A stretch of 64,000 nucleotides of DNA, taken from Clostridium formicaceticum. Lineage in GTDB: Bacteria; Bacillota; Clostridia; Peptostreptococcales; Natronincolaceae. The stretch spans positions 1,426,001-1,490,000 of the forward strand of contig NZ_CP017603.1 of assembly GCF_001854185.1 (NCBI RefSeq), in the 5' to 3' direction. Each line of letters starts with the position of its first letter. The stretch's first letter is position 1. The translations under genes were made by a program, and so were the position numbers. Positions 32,811 through 42,008 of the stretch are shown piece by piece. Under the pieces are notes generated by a model. The model had not been told where the DNA came from, searched no databases, and worked only from the letters and a program-made list of their open reading frames with translations.

Positions 32811-35603
32811 ATGAGAAAGTCAATTGCAATGTTATTAATTGTAACCATGATGGTTACTATGTTAAGCAGCTTTGCTTTTGCTGCACCTGCAGCAACGGCA
32901 GATTGGTTTGATCAGGTAGTACAGAATGATCTAGTACAGAACCTGATGGGTTTATCCAATTGGAATAAGCTACAGGTAGCAACAGCTATGAAGGCCCTTG
33001 ATGATGCAGATGTTTTTGTAAGTACAACCATGGAGGCTATAAGCGCTTCAAATTACTTAACCACTAGATTAAGTAGAAATGGTGTCAACTTAGCAACAGC
33101 AGAAGCGATTTCAAGAGAAGTTAGAAAATCTAGACGAAATATTGGCTCAAATATAGATGACCTTATTCTTGACTTATTGAATGGTGGGCTTAATTCAGGG
33201 ACAACAATAGGGAATACCACTGTAGGAAAAGAGATTGAAGACCTTCGCACTAGATTATTGGCAGATTCTGCTGTAAAGGAAATGAATCAAAATGTAAACA
33301 GCAAGTTGAATGCCAACTATGAAGATAATCCAATGGAGGCAAAGGTAAACTTTGTTTTAGATGCCATGGATATAGTCATTCAACATGTTAACATCACCAG
33401 CCAAGTAGTAGATGGCAAAAAAGTTTATACAGCTGCTGTAAGCAATGGCGCTGGATTTGCAAGTGCCATGAATCAAGCAGCAGAGAAGTACTTTAATGTT
33501 GCTTCAGTGCCAGCAGAAGAATATAAACTGGTTATAAATGCTTTTGTTAAAGAGATAGATACCTATCTAAATGAAACAGATGTATTTACTCAAGCTCAAA
33601 AGGACGCAATCGTGACAATGTTTAAAGTCCTAAAAGGCGAAGATGTAAGTTTAAGTGATCAAAACCTTATCACTGAATTTACTTTAGTCACCACAGATGG
33701 TGCAAAGTATCCAGGAGTAATTGATCAAGATGCCAAGACGATTGTTGTCAGAGGCGTTCCAGCAGACAAAGACATCTCCAGCTTAAAGCCTGAAGTAAAA
33801 GTGTCAGAATATGCAACCATCAAACCAACTACAGCACAAGACTTTAGAAATGATGTGGCGTATACTGTAACTGCTGAAAATAGTGATGAGAGAACTTATG
33901 TAGTAACAGTAAGAAAACTAGCTAAAGTTTCTGCAACATTTGTAGCAGATGCTGATGGAAGCATGAAGATTGAACCACCTGTGGGTTACAATCCAGCAAG
34001 AGATGAACTGCAAATTGAGTTAGTGGATATCAGTTCTGATACCTTCAATGGCAAACTAGAAATTCTAGTGCCACCAGGACTTACAGGAACATTAAACATA
34101 AGAATAAAGCCAGCAGCAAAGGATGCTATAAAAACAAATAAACCAGTTAATGCTATTGAAATCACTGGCTTATCTGGACTTAAAAAGGTAAAAATTAAAA
34201 TTACTGTTCCTAAAGGCGTAAACAAAGCAGCAGGTTTCCACGAAAACAAAAATAACGGACGTTATGAGTTTAGAGAGGCAACCGTAGAAAATGGCGTGGC
34301 TACCTTTGAAACAGATTTAAGTATGGTGTTAGTGGCAGAGGAAGTAGCAGTACCTTCTGTTAGTACTACTAAGACACATAATAGTGTAACATTAAGCTGG
34401 TCTCAACCAGCGGGCACTACTTATGAAGTGTTCCAAGGAGATACAAAATTAACAGCTGCACCAATTAACGCAAGTTCATACACCGTTTCAGGATTAAGTG
34501 CCAATACTACTTATGACTTTAAAGTAAGAGCGATAGATGCTGATAACTTTGAATCTGATTATGCAGAAGTTAGTGTAACAACCAACGCAAGCTCTGGCAG
34601 CAGTGGCGGCAGCAACAGTGGCGGCAGCAGTGGCGGTGGTACGTCAACATCAACAACCACAACCATTAAAGCTACTGCTGGTGGAACAGTTACAAGAGAT
34701 GGATTAAGCATTAAGTTCCCAGCAAACGCATTGAGCACTGATTTCACAGTGAAGGCAGAACAACTTGGCAGAGTAGCTGCTTCTAGATTGGCCTTACCAG
34801 AAAGAACCAAGTTAGTAAGTGGCGTATTTGAAATCACCAAGGATGTAAAAGGTGACTTTGATAAAGCAGTAAGTCTTACTCTAGAATACGATAATGATGA
34901 AGTAGATTTAGACAAAGAAGAAGTAAGCCTATACTGGTTAGATGAAGAAGACAATGTATGGGTAGAGCTAGATAATATAAAAGTGAATGAAGATAAAGCT
35001 ACCGTTACAGGTGAAGTAGATCACTTCACAAAGTTTGCAGTTTTAGCAACAGAGAAACCAGAAGCACCACAGCCAAAGCCTGTAGCTGCATTTAAAGATG
35101 TTGCAGGACACTGGGCAGAAAGCTACATAACAGCATTAGTAGAAGCTGGTGCAATCAGTGGTTACCCAGACGGTACTTTCAAACCAAATAACAACATTAC
35201 AAGAGCAGAATTTGCTACTGTATTAGTAAAAGCCCTTGACTTAGAGATGGCACCAGGAAAAGTATTCCAGGATACAGCAAATCATTGGGCGAAGGATTAC
35301 ATTGCTACAGCGCAAGCTAATGGAATCCTTAGTGGTTACGATGATACTACTTTTGGAGCAAATGATCTAATAACAAGAGAACAAATGGCTGTAATGATTA
35401 CCAAGGCATTCAATTTAGTAGCTACAGAAGATGTAAAAGTGTTTAATGACGCTGACAACGCTTCAGTATGGGCTGCAAATGCTATAGAAGTAGTGTCCTC
35501 CAATGGTATTGTTTCAGGTTACCCTGACAACACCTTTGGACCAAAGAATAATGCAACAAGAGCAGAAGCTGTAACAGTGATTGTTAAGGCACTTGCTCAA
35601 TAA
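32811..35603 (+). CDS. S-layer-homology surface protein with FN3 domain
   Basis: 930-aa secreted, cell-wall-bound protein. The signal peptide ends around SSFAFAAPA. A helical N-terminal region extends to about residue 290, then an Ig-like repeat (about 295-375, ending ERTYVVTVRK) and a fibronectin III domain (about 515-595). A Gly/Ser linker precedes a ZU5-like segment (GGTVTRDGLSIKFPANALS). Three SLH domains at the C-terminus (about 765-930) carry ITRAEFATVL, ITREQMAVMI and ATRAEAVTVI. SLH domains bind pyruvylated wall polymer. SD AAGGAGG precedes the ATG. A strong hairpin follows the gene. Confidence 0.9.
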   Translation: MRKSIAMLLIVTMMVTMLSSFAFAAPAATADWFDQVVQNDLVQNLMGLSNWNKLQVATAMKALDDADVFVSTTMEAISASNYLTTRLSRNGVNLATAEAISREVRKSRRNIGSNIDDLILDLLNGGLNSGTTIGNTTVGKEIEDLRTRLLADSAVKEMNQNVNSKLNANYEDNPMEAKVNFVLDAMDIVIQHVNITSQVVDGKKVYTAAVSNGAGFASAMNQAAEKYFNVASVPAEEYKLVINAFVKEIDTYLNETDVFTQAQKDAIVTMFKVLKGEDVSLSDQNLITEFTLVTTDGAKYPGVIDQDAKTIVVRGVPADKDISSLKPEVKVSEYATIKPTTAQDFRNDVAYTVTAENSDERTYVVTVRKLAKVSATFVADADGSMKIEPPVGYNPARDELQIELVDISSDTFNGKLEILVPPGLTGTLNIRIKPAAKDAIKTNKPVNAIEITGLSGLKKVKIKITVPKGVNKAAGFHENKNNGRYEFREATVENGVATFETDLSMVLVAEEVAVPSVSTTKTHNSVTLSWSQPAGTTYEVFQGDTKLTAAPINASSYTVSGLSANTTYDFKVRAIDADNFESDYAEVSVTTNASSGSSGGSNSGGSSGGGTSTSTTTTIKATAGGTVTRDGLSIKFPANALSTDFTVKAEQLGRVAASRLALPERTKLVSGVFEITKDVKGDFDKAVSLTLEYDNDEVDLDKEEVSLYWLDEEDNVWVELDNIKVNEDKATVTGEVDHFTKFAVLATEKPEAPQPKPVAAFKDVAGHWAESYITALVEAGAISGYPDGTFKPNNNITRAEFATVLVKALDLEMAPGKVFQDTANHWAKDYIATAQANGILSGYDDTTFGANDLITREQMAVMITKAFNLVATEDVKVFNDADNASVWAANAIEVVSSNGIVSGYPDNTFGPKNNATRAEAVTVIVKALAQ

Positions 35604-35613
35604 GAAAATGATA

Positions 35614-35649
35614 AATACTCCTCTGATTGAAGTGCATCAGAGGAGTATT
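35614..35649 (+). terminator. hairpin after the large SLH gene
   Basis: A perfect 14-bp stem (AATACTCCTCTGAT/ATCAGAGGAGTATT) around an 8-nt loop, about 10 bp after the stop codon. No T-run follows, so it may be an mRNA 3' stabiliser or a leaky terminator before the second SLH gene. Confidence 0.6.
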
Positions 35650-35693
35650 CATTATCTAGAATTTAATGGAAAATCAAGGAGGCACAAAAAAAG

Positions 35694-36770
35694 ATGAAAC
35701 TTAAAAAATTACTATCTTTAACACTAGCATTCTTGTTGACGTTAGGGGCATTTCAATTAAACAGTGTAAATGCAGCTGATTTTGTAGATAGCTACAACAA
35801 GCTTAAAAATGATTATGCAGATTTTGTGAATGCTGTAGGGGTTACTGACAATCAAATGATAGCCTTTCTTACAGAGCTAGAGCAAACAGTAAAGCAAGGT
35901 GGAGACTTGACTCAATCAAATTTTAATAGTAGAATGTTCAGTGCTTTACCTGGAGTTTTAAATAATCATCCAGCGGTTTTTGAAGGTGTGATCAATCAAT
36001 TGACGGCAGAAGAAATAGCTGCCCTTGCAAGGGGTCAGGTTCCTAGCAGTCTTGCACCCTTAAGCAATGCTGTAAAAGAAAGTTTGTTAGGTACTGACAC
36101 CCAGACAGGCGGAAGCAGCGGCGGCGGTGGAGGCGGCGGTGCCCAAACGCCTAAAGCAGAAGAAAAAATAGAAGAGGAAGTTGAAGAAGAAGTAGAAGAA
36201 GTAGAAGAAGTAGAGGAACAACCAGCACCACAAGAAGAAGCTCCTCAAACAGAAACCTTTCAAGATGTTGTAGGTCATTGGGGTGAAAAGTATATCACAC
36301 CTTTAGTAGCTACAGGGGCCATCAAAGGATATCCTGACGGTTCTTTTAGACCAAATGCAAACATCACTAGAGCGGAGTTTGCTACTGTGCTTGTGAAGGC
36401 TTTTGATCTAGAAATGAAGGGTGATAAAGTATTTGATGATACACAAAACCATTGGGCGAAGGATTTTGTTGCAGCGGCACAAGCCCATGGAATTATTAGC
36501 GGTTATGATGACACTACCTTTGGAGCCAATGATTTAATTACAAGAGAACAAATGGCTGTAATGATTGTGAAAACCGCGAAGCTAGAGGCAGTAGCAGGAA
36601 ATAGCACTTTTATAGATAGCAGCAATATTTCTGAATGGGCTGTAGCAGCAGTAGAAGCAGCAGCGGCCAATAGCATTATTTCTGGATATCAAGATCAAAC
36701 CTTTAAACCTAAGGCAAATGCTACAAGAGCAGAAGCGGTTACTGTGATTGTAAAGGCTTTAGAAAAATAG
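35694..36770 (+). CDS. S-layer-homology surface protein
   Basis: 358 aa with a signal peptide ending around NSVNAADF. A helical domain covers residues 25-130, a glycine linker (GGSSGGGGGGGA) follows, and then an acidic linker dominated by EEVEEVEE. Three SLH domains at about 185-358 have motifs ITRAEFATVLVKAFDLEM, ITREQMAVMIVKTAKL and ATRAEAVTVIVKALEK. The SLH part is closely similar to that of the preceding protein, which points to duplication. SD AAGGAGG lies about 11 nt before the ATG. A terminator follows at 36790. Confidence 0.9.
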   Translation: MKLKKLLSLTLAFLLTLGAFQLNSVNAADFVDSYNKLKNDYADFVNAVGVTDNQMIAFLTELEQTVKQGGDLTQSNFNSRMFSALPGVLNNHPAVFEGVINQLTAEEIAALARGQVPSSLAPLSNAVKESLLGTDTQTGGSSGGGGGGGAQTPKAEEKIEEEVEEEVEEVEEVEEQPAPQEEAPQTETFQDVVGHWGEKYITPLVATGAIKGYPDGSFRPNANITRAEFATVLVKAFDLEMKGDKVFDDTQNHWAKDFVAAAQAHGIISGYDDTTFGANDLITREQMAVMIVKTAKLEAVAGNSTFIDSSNISEWAVAAVEAAAANSIISGYQDQTFKPKANATRAEAVTVIVKALEK

Positions 36771-37150
36771 TAAAATTGTATAGGAGAAAGGGTCAAGGGG
36801 AGAGGACTTCACCTTGATCCTTTTTTGTATATAATTTTAGATTATAATATTTCCATAAATAGAAATAATAGTGATAGATAAAATAATCTATAAAAAATTC
36901 CTTAAAAATTGACCTAAAGAAGAAAAAACATCATAATATAGATAGGTAAAAGTAAATTGCCCTAAGGAAACCATATGGATAAAGGAGAATCTATGCATAG
37001 TATTCATGAAGAAAAAGGAAAAGAGAAATAAGTTCAAATGATAGGCTTTTACTAGTCAAATACTAAAAAAACCAGTATAATAGAAATGAAACTTACAAAA
37101 TTAGGAAGTAAAAATATTTTATTCATAAAATAAGCTAGGGGGAGGATAAA
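36771..37150. other. 380-bp spacer: terminator and mutase promoter
   Basis: A terminator lies at 36790-36826 (GGTCAAGG/CCTTGATCC, then TTTTTT). A possible promoter near 36909-36937 has TTGACC, 17 bp, CATAAT. Only very short reading frames occur, and I see no gene. Confidence 0.55.
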
Positions 37151-38845
37151 ATGGACCTGCAAACCATAAAAAACTACGAGACGTGGTTATTTGATCCATA
37201 TTTTGATGATAAAACAAGAGAAGAATTGAAAGAAATCATGGGAAAGGAAAAGGAAATAGAAGATCGTTTTTATAGAGATCTAGAGTTTGGCACAGGGGGG
37301 CTAAGAGGTGTTATTGGTGCTGGTACCAATAGAATTAATAAATACACCATTAGAAAGGCGACACAAGGATTAGCTAATTACATAAAGGCCCAAGGAGAAG
37401 AGGCGATAGACCGTGGGGTAGTGATCGCCTATGACTCAAGACATATGTCCAAAGAATTTACGGAGGAGGCCGCTTTGGTCTTAGCTGCAAATGACATAAA
37501 AGCCTATGTTTTTGAAGATCTAAGACCAACACCAGAGCTTTCCTTTGCTGTAAGGTACCTGAAGGCTATTGCGGGTATTGTTATTACGGCTAGCCATAAT
37601 CCTCCGGAATACAATGGCTACAAGGTATACTGGGAGGATGGGGCGCAGGTGGCCACCAGACTGGCAGAGGAAATTACAAAAGAAATTCAACAAATCCACG
37701 ATTTATATAAAGTCATTCCAATGAATAAAGAGGAAGCCCAAAGAGCCAAACTGTTTCAGTACATAGGGGAAGAGGTAGATGATGCCTATATAAAGTCTGT
37801 AAAAAATCAATCTTTAAGGGGGGAAATGATTCGTAAAGTAGCCAAGGATTTTAAAATCGTTTTTACACCATTGCATGGCACAGGAAATCTTCCTATAAGG
37901 AGGGTGCTGAAGGAAATTGGGTTTGAAAAGGTATTGGTGGTGCCAGACCAAGCGTTGCCAGATCCTAACTTTTCTACAGTAGCTTATCCTAATCCAGAGG
38001 AAGAGGCAGCTTTTCAACTAGCTATTGGCTTGGCGAAACAAGAAGATGCTCACTTGATTATCGGGACGGATCCTGATTGCGATAGGGTTGGGGCAGTGGT
38101 GAAAAACAAAGAAGGAAAATACAGCATCCTTACCGGCAATCAAGTAGGTGCATTGCTGGTAGAGTATATCCTCTCCACGTTGAAGGAAAAGCAAGGAATA
38201 CCTGCTAATGCTGTGATTGTAAAAACCATTGTCACCAGTGAAATGGGGGCAGTCATAGCAAAACAACATGGAGTAGATGTCGTCAACACTTTGACAGGTT
38301 TTAAATACATTGGTGAAAAAATTAAGGAATTCGAAGAAACTGGAGAAAAAACCTTTTTGTTTGGTTATGAAGAAAGTTACGGTTATCTAGCAGGTACCTA
38401 CGCTAGGGATAAGGATGCAGTGGTGGCTTCTATGCTGATCTCTGAAATGGCTGCCTTTTATTATGCTAAAGGGATGACCCTATATGAAGGGCTGATGGCG
38501 CTTTATAAAAAGTATGGCTATTATTTGGAGGACTTAAAATCCATTACGCTGAAGGGAAAGGAGGGCATGGAAAAAATCCAAAACACTTTGGAGATTTTTA
38601 GAAGTAACCCTCCCATTGAAATCGGAGGTTACAAGGTGGCGTTGGTGGAGGATTATTTGAATCAAAATAAACTTCCTAAATCCAATGTATTGAAATTTAT
38701 CTTAGAAGACAACGCATGGGTTTGTTTAAGGCCCTCTGGAACAGAACCAAAACTAAAAATCTATTGCGGGGTAGCAGAGGATTCTTTAGAGAATTGTAGA
38801 AAAAAAGTAAATGCCTTGATGAATTATATCGCAGAAAAGATATAA
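37151..38845 (+). CDS. pgcA: phosphoglucomutase/phosphomannomutase
   Basis: 564-aa alpha-D-phosphohexomutase that interconverts hexose-1-phosphate and hexose-6-phosphate; it can supply glucose-1-phosphate to galU. The catalytic phosphoserine loop is TASHNPPEYNGYKVYW (about residue 145), the metal loop GTDPDCDRVGAV (about 305), the sugar loop GYEESYGYL and the phosphate loop RPSGTEPKLKIY near the C-terminus. The N-terminal FGTGGLRGVIGAG is also conserved. The length matches the long PgcA form of Firmicutes. SD GGGGGAGG precedes the ATG. Confidence 0.92.
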   Translation: MDLQTIKNYETWLFDPYFDDKTREELKEIMGKEKEIEDRFYRDLEFGTGGLRGVIGAGTNRINKYTIRKATQGLANYIKAQGEEAIDRGVVIAYDSRHMSKEFTEEAALVLAANDIKAYVFEDLRPTPELSFAVRYLKAIAGIVITASHNPPEYNGYKVYWEDGAQVATRLAEEITKEIQQIHDLYKVIPMNKEEAQRAKLFQYIGEEVDDAYIKSVKNQSLRGEMIRKVAKDFKIVFTPLHGTGNLPIRRVLKEIGFEKVLVVPDQALPDPNFSTVAYPNPEEEAAFQLAIGLAKQEDAHLIIGTDPDCDRVGAVVKNKEGKYSILTGNQVGALLVEYILSTLKEKQGIPANAVIVKTIVTSEMGAVIAKQHGVDVVNTLTGFKYIGEKIKEFEETGEKTFLFGYEESYGYLAGTYARDKDAVVASMLISEMAAFYYAKGMTLYEGLMALYKKYGYYLEDLKSITLKGKEGMEKIQNTLEIFRSNPPIEIGGYKVALVEDYLNQNKLPKSNVLKFILEDNAWVCLRPSGTEPKLKIYCGVAEDSLENCRKKVNALMNYIAEKI

Positions 38846-38849
38846 ACGA

Positions 38850-38892
38850 TAAATGGTGAAGAAGAAGTCTTCTTTACCATTTGTTTTTTTGT
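38850..38892 (+). terminator. terminator after the phosphosugar mutase gene
   Basis: AAATGGT-AAGAAGA pairs with TCTTCTT-ACCATTT and is followed by GTTTTTTT. Confidence 0.8.
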
Positions 38893-38957
38893 TTGAAACC
38901 AGGAAAAGAGGTATAATATAAAAATAGGCACTTATTTTTAATAAGGAGTTGAAATCT

Positions 38958-39635
38958 ATGAAGGTATTAATCATTGATGATGAAAAATTGCTAGTCAAGG
39001 GATTAAAAAAAAGCTTAGAGCAAGAAGGTTTTGAAGTTTCAGTTGCTTATGATGGAGAAACGGGTTTTAGTGTTTTTGAGACCAGTAGTTTTGATTTATT
39101 GATTTTAGACTTAATGTTGCCAAAGATAGATGGAATTACCCTTTGTCGTATGATCCGTCAAAGTAGTGAAGTGCCTATTATGATGTTGACAGCCAAGGAC
39201 AGTGATATTGACAAAATATTAGGACTGGAGCTGGGGGCAGACGATTATATGACAAAACCCTTCAATACGAGAGAACTGATTGCTAGAGTCCGAGCCATCC
39301 TTAGAAGAGTGGAAAAGCAAGAAGTTCAGCAAGAGACTGTCTATACATCTGGAGACCTGGTGGTGGACTCCGGCTATCGTACTGTAAAAAAGGCTTACAG
39401 GGAAGTTGAATTAACGCCTAAGGAGTTTGATATTTTAGAACTGCTTATCAGAAATAAGGGTCGGGTTTTTCCCCGGGAAGAAATTTTTCGTCTTGTTTGG
39501 CAAGAACCCTGTCTTGATACTAGAACGATTGATGTTCATATAAAAAATCTTAGAGAGAAGTTAAAGGATCATGAGAAAAATTCTCCCATGATTCAAACAA
39601 AATGGGGTGTAGGCTATTATTTTAGAAGGGATTGA
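38958..39635 (+). CDS. OmpR/PhoB-family response regulator
   Basis: 225 aa: receiver domain with the acidic pair in IIDDEK, the phospho-acceptor Asp in LLILDLMLPKIDG (about residue 52) and Lys in DYMTKPFNTREL; winged-helix domain with LTPKEFDILELLIRNKGRVF and RTIDVHIKNLREKL. It pairs with the kinase that starts on its stop codon. The ATG at 38958 has AAGGAG 9 nt upstream; an in-frame TTG at 38949 is too close to that SD. The target genes are unknown; the lipoprotein gene at 41137 is a candidate. Confidence 0.92.
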   Translation: MKVLIIDDEKLLVKGLKKSLEQEGFEVSVAYDGETGFSVFETSSFDLLILDLMLPKIDGITLCRMIRQSSEVPIMMLTAKDSDIDKILGLELGADDYMTKPFNTRELIARVRAILRRVEKQEVQQETVYTSGDLVVDSGYRTVKKAYREVELTPKEFDILELLIRNKGRVFPREEIFRLVWQEPCLDTRTIDVHIKNLREKLKDHEKNSPMIQTKWGVGYYFRRD

Positions 39636-41050
39636 TGGCTATGTTTTCCTCCATTAAACAAAAGCTAACAGCAATTTATATCGTCTTGATTTTACTGCCT
39701 CTGTTTGTCATCAACTTTTTTTCTACAGAAAATATGAAGGAAACCGTGCTGCGGGAAATAGAGGTAAACACCCTAAAAACCGCCAATATTCTCTCCAACA
39801 TCAGTAGAAATAACTTCCAGGACCCCCTGGCCCTAAAGGACAGTATTCAGCAATATACAGGAATGGTGGGGGGGAGAATTTTGGTCTTGAACCATCAGGG
39901 CGCTGTGCTGGTGGATAGTTTTCACCTTTTAGAGGACACTGTTATCGATAATGAAGAAATTCGCCAGGCCTTAAATATGCAGGAGAAGTTTAGCTACTAT
40001 CAAACAGATAAATATGTGTTACAGGCAGCAGTGCCTATTTTACAAGTATCAGATACCAGCAGAAAGGTCTTAGGGGCGGTGCTAATATCTATCAGTGTGG
40101 ATGATGCCTTTAACACGATTTATGAGTTTAGGAGCCGATTGATGGCCCTCTCAGTAGCGGCAGCGATTATAGGGGTATTTGCTGCGATTCTTGCCAGTGA
40201 AAAGATGGCAAAGCCTATTGTCGCCCTATCGGAGACAACAAAGCGAATTGCCAAAGGACATTTAGGGGAAGTGGTAGAAATTGATTCAAAGGATGAAATT
40301 GGTAAACTAGCGGAAAATTTTAATCAGATGAGCAAAGAATTGCATCGGATAGATGAGGGAAGAACGCAATTTATAGGGGATGTGTCTCATGAACTAAAGA
40401 CGCCGCTTGCCTCAATGAAAGCATTGATTGACTCCCTTCTCTATGGAGAGGATGATATTGAAGTTTATCGAGAGTATTTAAGGGATATGGATGGAGAAAT
40501 TGACCGTTTAGCAGGCTTGGTAAGTTCCCTTCTATCCTTAACAAAAATTGAGGAGCAGGGTATTACCACCAACTTCTTTTCCTTAAGAAGTATGGTGGAG
40601 GAGGCTGTAAAGATTTTGCATCCTTTAGCAGAGAAAGATGGGGTAGAGGTGGTGCTTGACTTAAAAAATCCTCCTGAGGTAAGATGTGATAGAGAAAGAG
40701 TCAAGGAGGTCTTTATCAATCTTATTGACAATGCAATGAAGTATAGGGATACAGAGAAGTTACAAAGCAAAGTAACTATAACAGGAAGATGGGAAAGTCA
40801 ACATTATGAAGTTGCTATTGAGGACAATGGTATTGGCATTGAAGAGAAAGAAATTCAATCTATTTTTGACAAGTTTTATCGCACAGATTTATCCCGTTCT
40901 CGAGATACTGGAGGAGCAGGGATTGGATTATCTATTGTTAGTCGTATTGTGCAGCTGCACCAGTGGAAAATTCACGCTGAAAGTAAGCTGAAGGAGGGGA
41001 CAAAAATTACCCTTTTTATTCCTAAAAATTCTTTAAAGGTTTCTTCATGA
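39635..41050 (+). CDS. sensor histidine kinase
   Basis: About 471 aa. Two membrane helices (about residues 12-30 and 168-190) enclose an extracellular sensor domain. HAMP follows to about 245, then HisKA with the phospho-acceptor His in VSHELKTPL (about 250) and HATPase_c with IDNAMKYRD (N box), DNGIGI (G1) and GAGIGLSIV (G2). It begins on the TGA of the response-regulator gene (TGATG), so the pair is translationally coupled; an ATG two codons later is equally possible. The signal is unknown. Confidence 0.92.
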   Translation: MAMFSSIKQKLTAIYIVLILLPLFVINFFSTENMKETVLREIEVNTLKTANILSNISRNNFQDPLALKDSIQQYTGMVGGRILVLNHQGAVLVDSFHLLEDTVIDNEEIRQALNMQEKFSYYQTDKYVLQAAVPILQVSDTSRKVLGAVLISISVDDAFNTIYEFRSRLMALSVAAAIIGVFAAILASEKMAKPIVALSETTKRIAKGHLGEVVEIDSKDEIGKLAENFNQMSKELHRIDEGRTQFIGDVSHELKTPLASMKALIDSLLYGEDDIEVYREYLRDMDGEIDRLAGLVSSLLSLTKIEEQGITTNFFSLRSMVEEAVKILHPLAEKDGVEVVLDLKNPPEVRCDRERVKEVFINLIDNAMKYRDTEKLQSKVTITGRWESQHYEVAIEDNGIGIEEKEIQSIFDKFYRTDLSRSRDTGGAGIGLSIVSRIVQLHQWKIHAESKLKEGTKITLFIPKNSLKVSS

Positions 41051-41136
41051 TTTCTTTACATTTATTCATGGGGTCTTTATATTCCTCATGTATAATAAAG
41101 ATAAGAAAAGAACAAGAAAAAGAAAGGAAGATAAAA

Positions 41137-41718
41137 ATGAAGAAAACAGGTCTAATTTTATTGGTTATTGCTATGATGTTGACGTTTGTTGGATGCAACA
41201 GGACACCGAAAGAAACACCTGTGCCGCCGATAGAAGCAGAAAACCCTCCGCAAGGAGAAGGTACAGATACCGTAGTGGACCCCGCACCAGAAGGAGAAAT
41301 AACTAGGGTTACACTATACTTTGTCAATGATGAATATGTGGCGACAGGAGATGAAAGACTTGAAAAGGTACTTCCTGTAGAAAAAGAGGTAACTGTAGGA
41401 GAAAAATCAGTAGAGGCAATGATCTTAGCAGAGCTTCAGCAAGTGCCTGAAGATGATGCGTTATCTACAACTTTAGAAGGAATTAAAGTGTTGAGCGTAG
41501 ATACAGCTGAAGGTGTAGCCTATGTGAACATAGCAGGAGAAAGGTTAAGTGGTGGTAGCCTTCAAGAAACCTTAGTGATTCATCAAATTGTTTACTCACT
41601 AACAGGGCTTGAGGAAATTGAAGCAGTACAATTTTTAGTAGATGGCAGTAAAAGAGAAACCTTAATGGGTCATATACTTATTGAAGAACCGTTAAAGAGA
41701 GAAGACATTAGGTTTTAG
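41137..41718 (+). CDS. GerMN-domain lipoprotein
   Basis: 193 aa. The lipoprotein signal ends LTFVGC, then a Pro/Glu-rich linker and a GerMN domain from about residue 60 (RVTLYFVNDEYVATGDERLE, then GVAYVNIAGERLSGGSLQE and HQIVYSLTGLEEIEAVQFLVDG). GerMN domains occur in spore-germination and cell-wall lipoproteins. The start at 41137 follows AAAGGAAG by 7 nt; the frame is open 30 codons further upstream, but that part is not signal-like. Its position right after the two-component system suggests envelope sensing or co-regulation. Confidence 0.82.
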   Translation: MKKTGLILLVIAMMLTFVGCNRTPKETPVPPIEAENPPQGEGTDTVVDPAPEGEITRVTLYFVNDEYVATGDERLEKVLPVEKEVTVGEKSVEAMILAELQQVPEDDALSTTLEGIKVLSVDTAEGVAYVNIAGERLSGGSLQETLVIHQIVYSLTGLEEIEAVQFLVDGSKRETLMGHILIEEPLKREDIRF

Positions 41719-41721
41719 TGA

Positions 41722-41747
41722 GGGAGGAAAATATACCTCCCTTTTTT
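41722..41747 (+). terminator. terminator after the GerMN gene
   Basis: GGGAGG pairs with CCTCCC around AAAATATA and is followed by six T residues. Confidence 0.85.
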
Positions 41748-41754
41748 ATATAAG

Positions 41755-41906
41755 TAGGAAAGTTCTACTTTCCTATTATATAAAAAAGTAGGGGTTGTAG
41801 GGGATGGAATCCCCTGCCCGTATTAAGGAGGGTGCTCAGACTGCGATAGCAGTCGTCGAAGGGAACCATAGGGTTCCCTAGCGAAAGCGCTATAGGCGCT
41901 CTTTTT
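41755..41906. other. array of five hairpins (candidate structured RNA or REP cluster)
   Basis: Consecutive stems are: TAGGAAAGT/ACTTTCCTA (41755-41775), AGGGGAT/ATCCCCT (41799-41815), GACTGC/GCAGTC with a GATA loop (41839-41854), AGGGAACC/GGTTCCCT (41860-41879) and AGCGC/GCGCT followed by CTTTTT (41886-41906). Most of the segment is paired. There is no ORF. The last stem could terminate transcription upstream of the AEC transporter gene. Confidence 0.55.
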
Positions 41907-42008
41907 ATGTTTTTTAGGACATCTACCTTGGTAGATTCTTTCTTGTGATACAGCAAGGTTTCTGCTATGATTAAATTGTATGAAAATTTTTTTTAGGGGG
42001 ATCAAATC

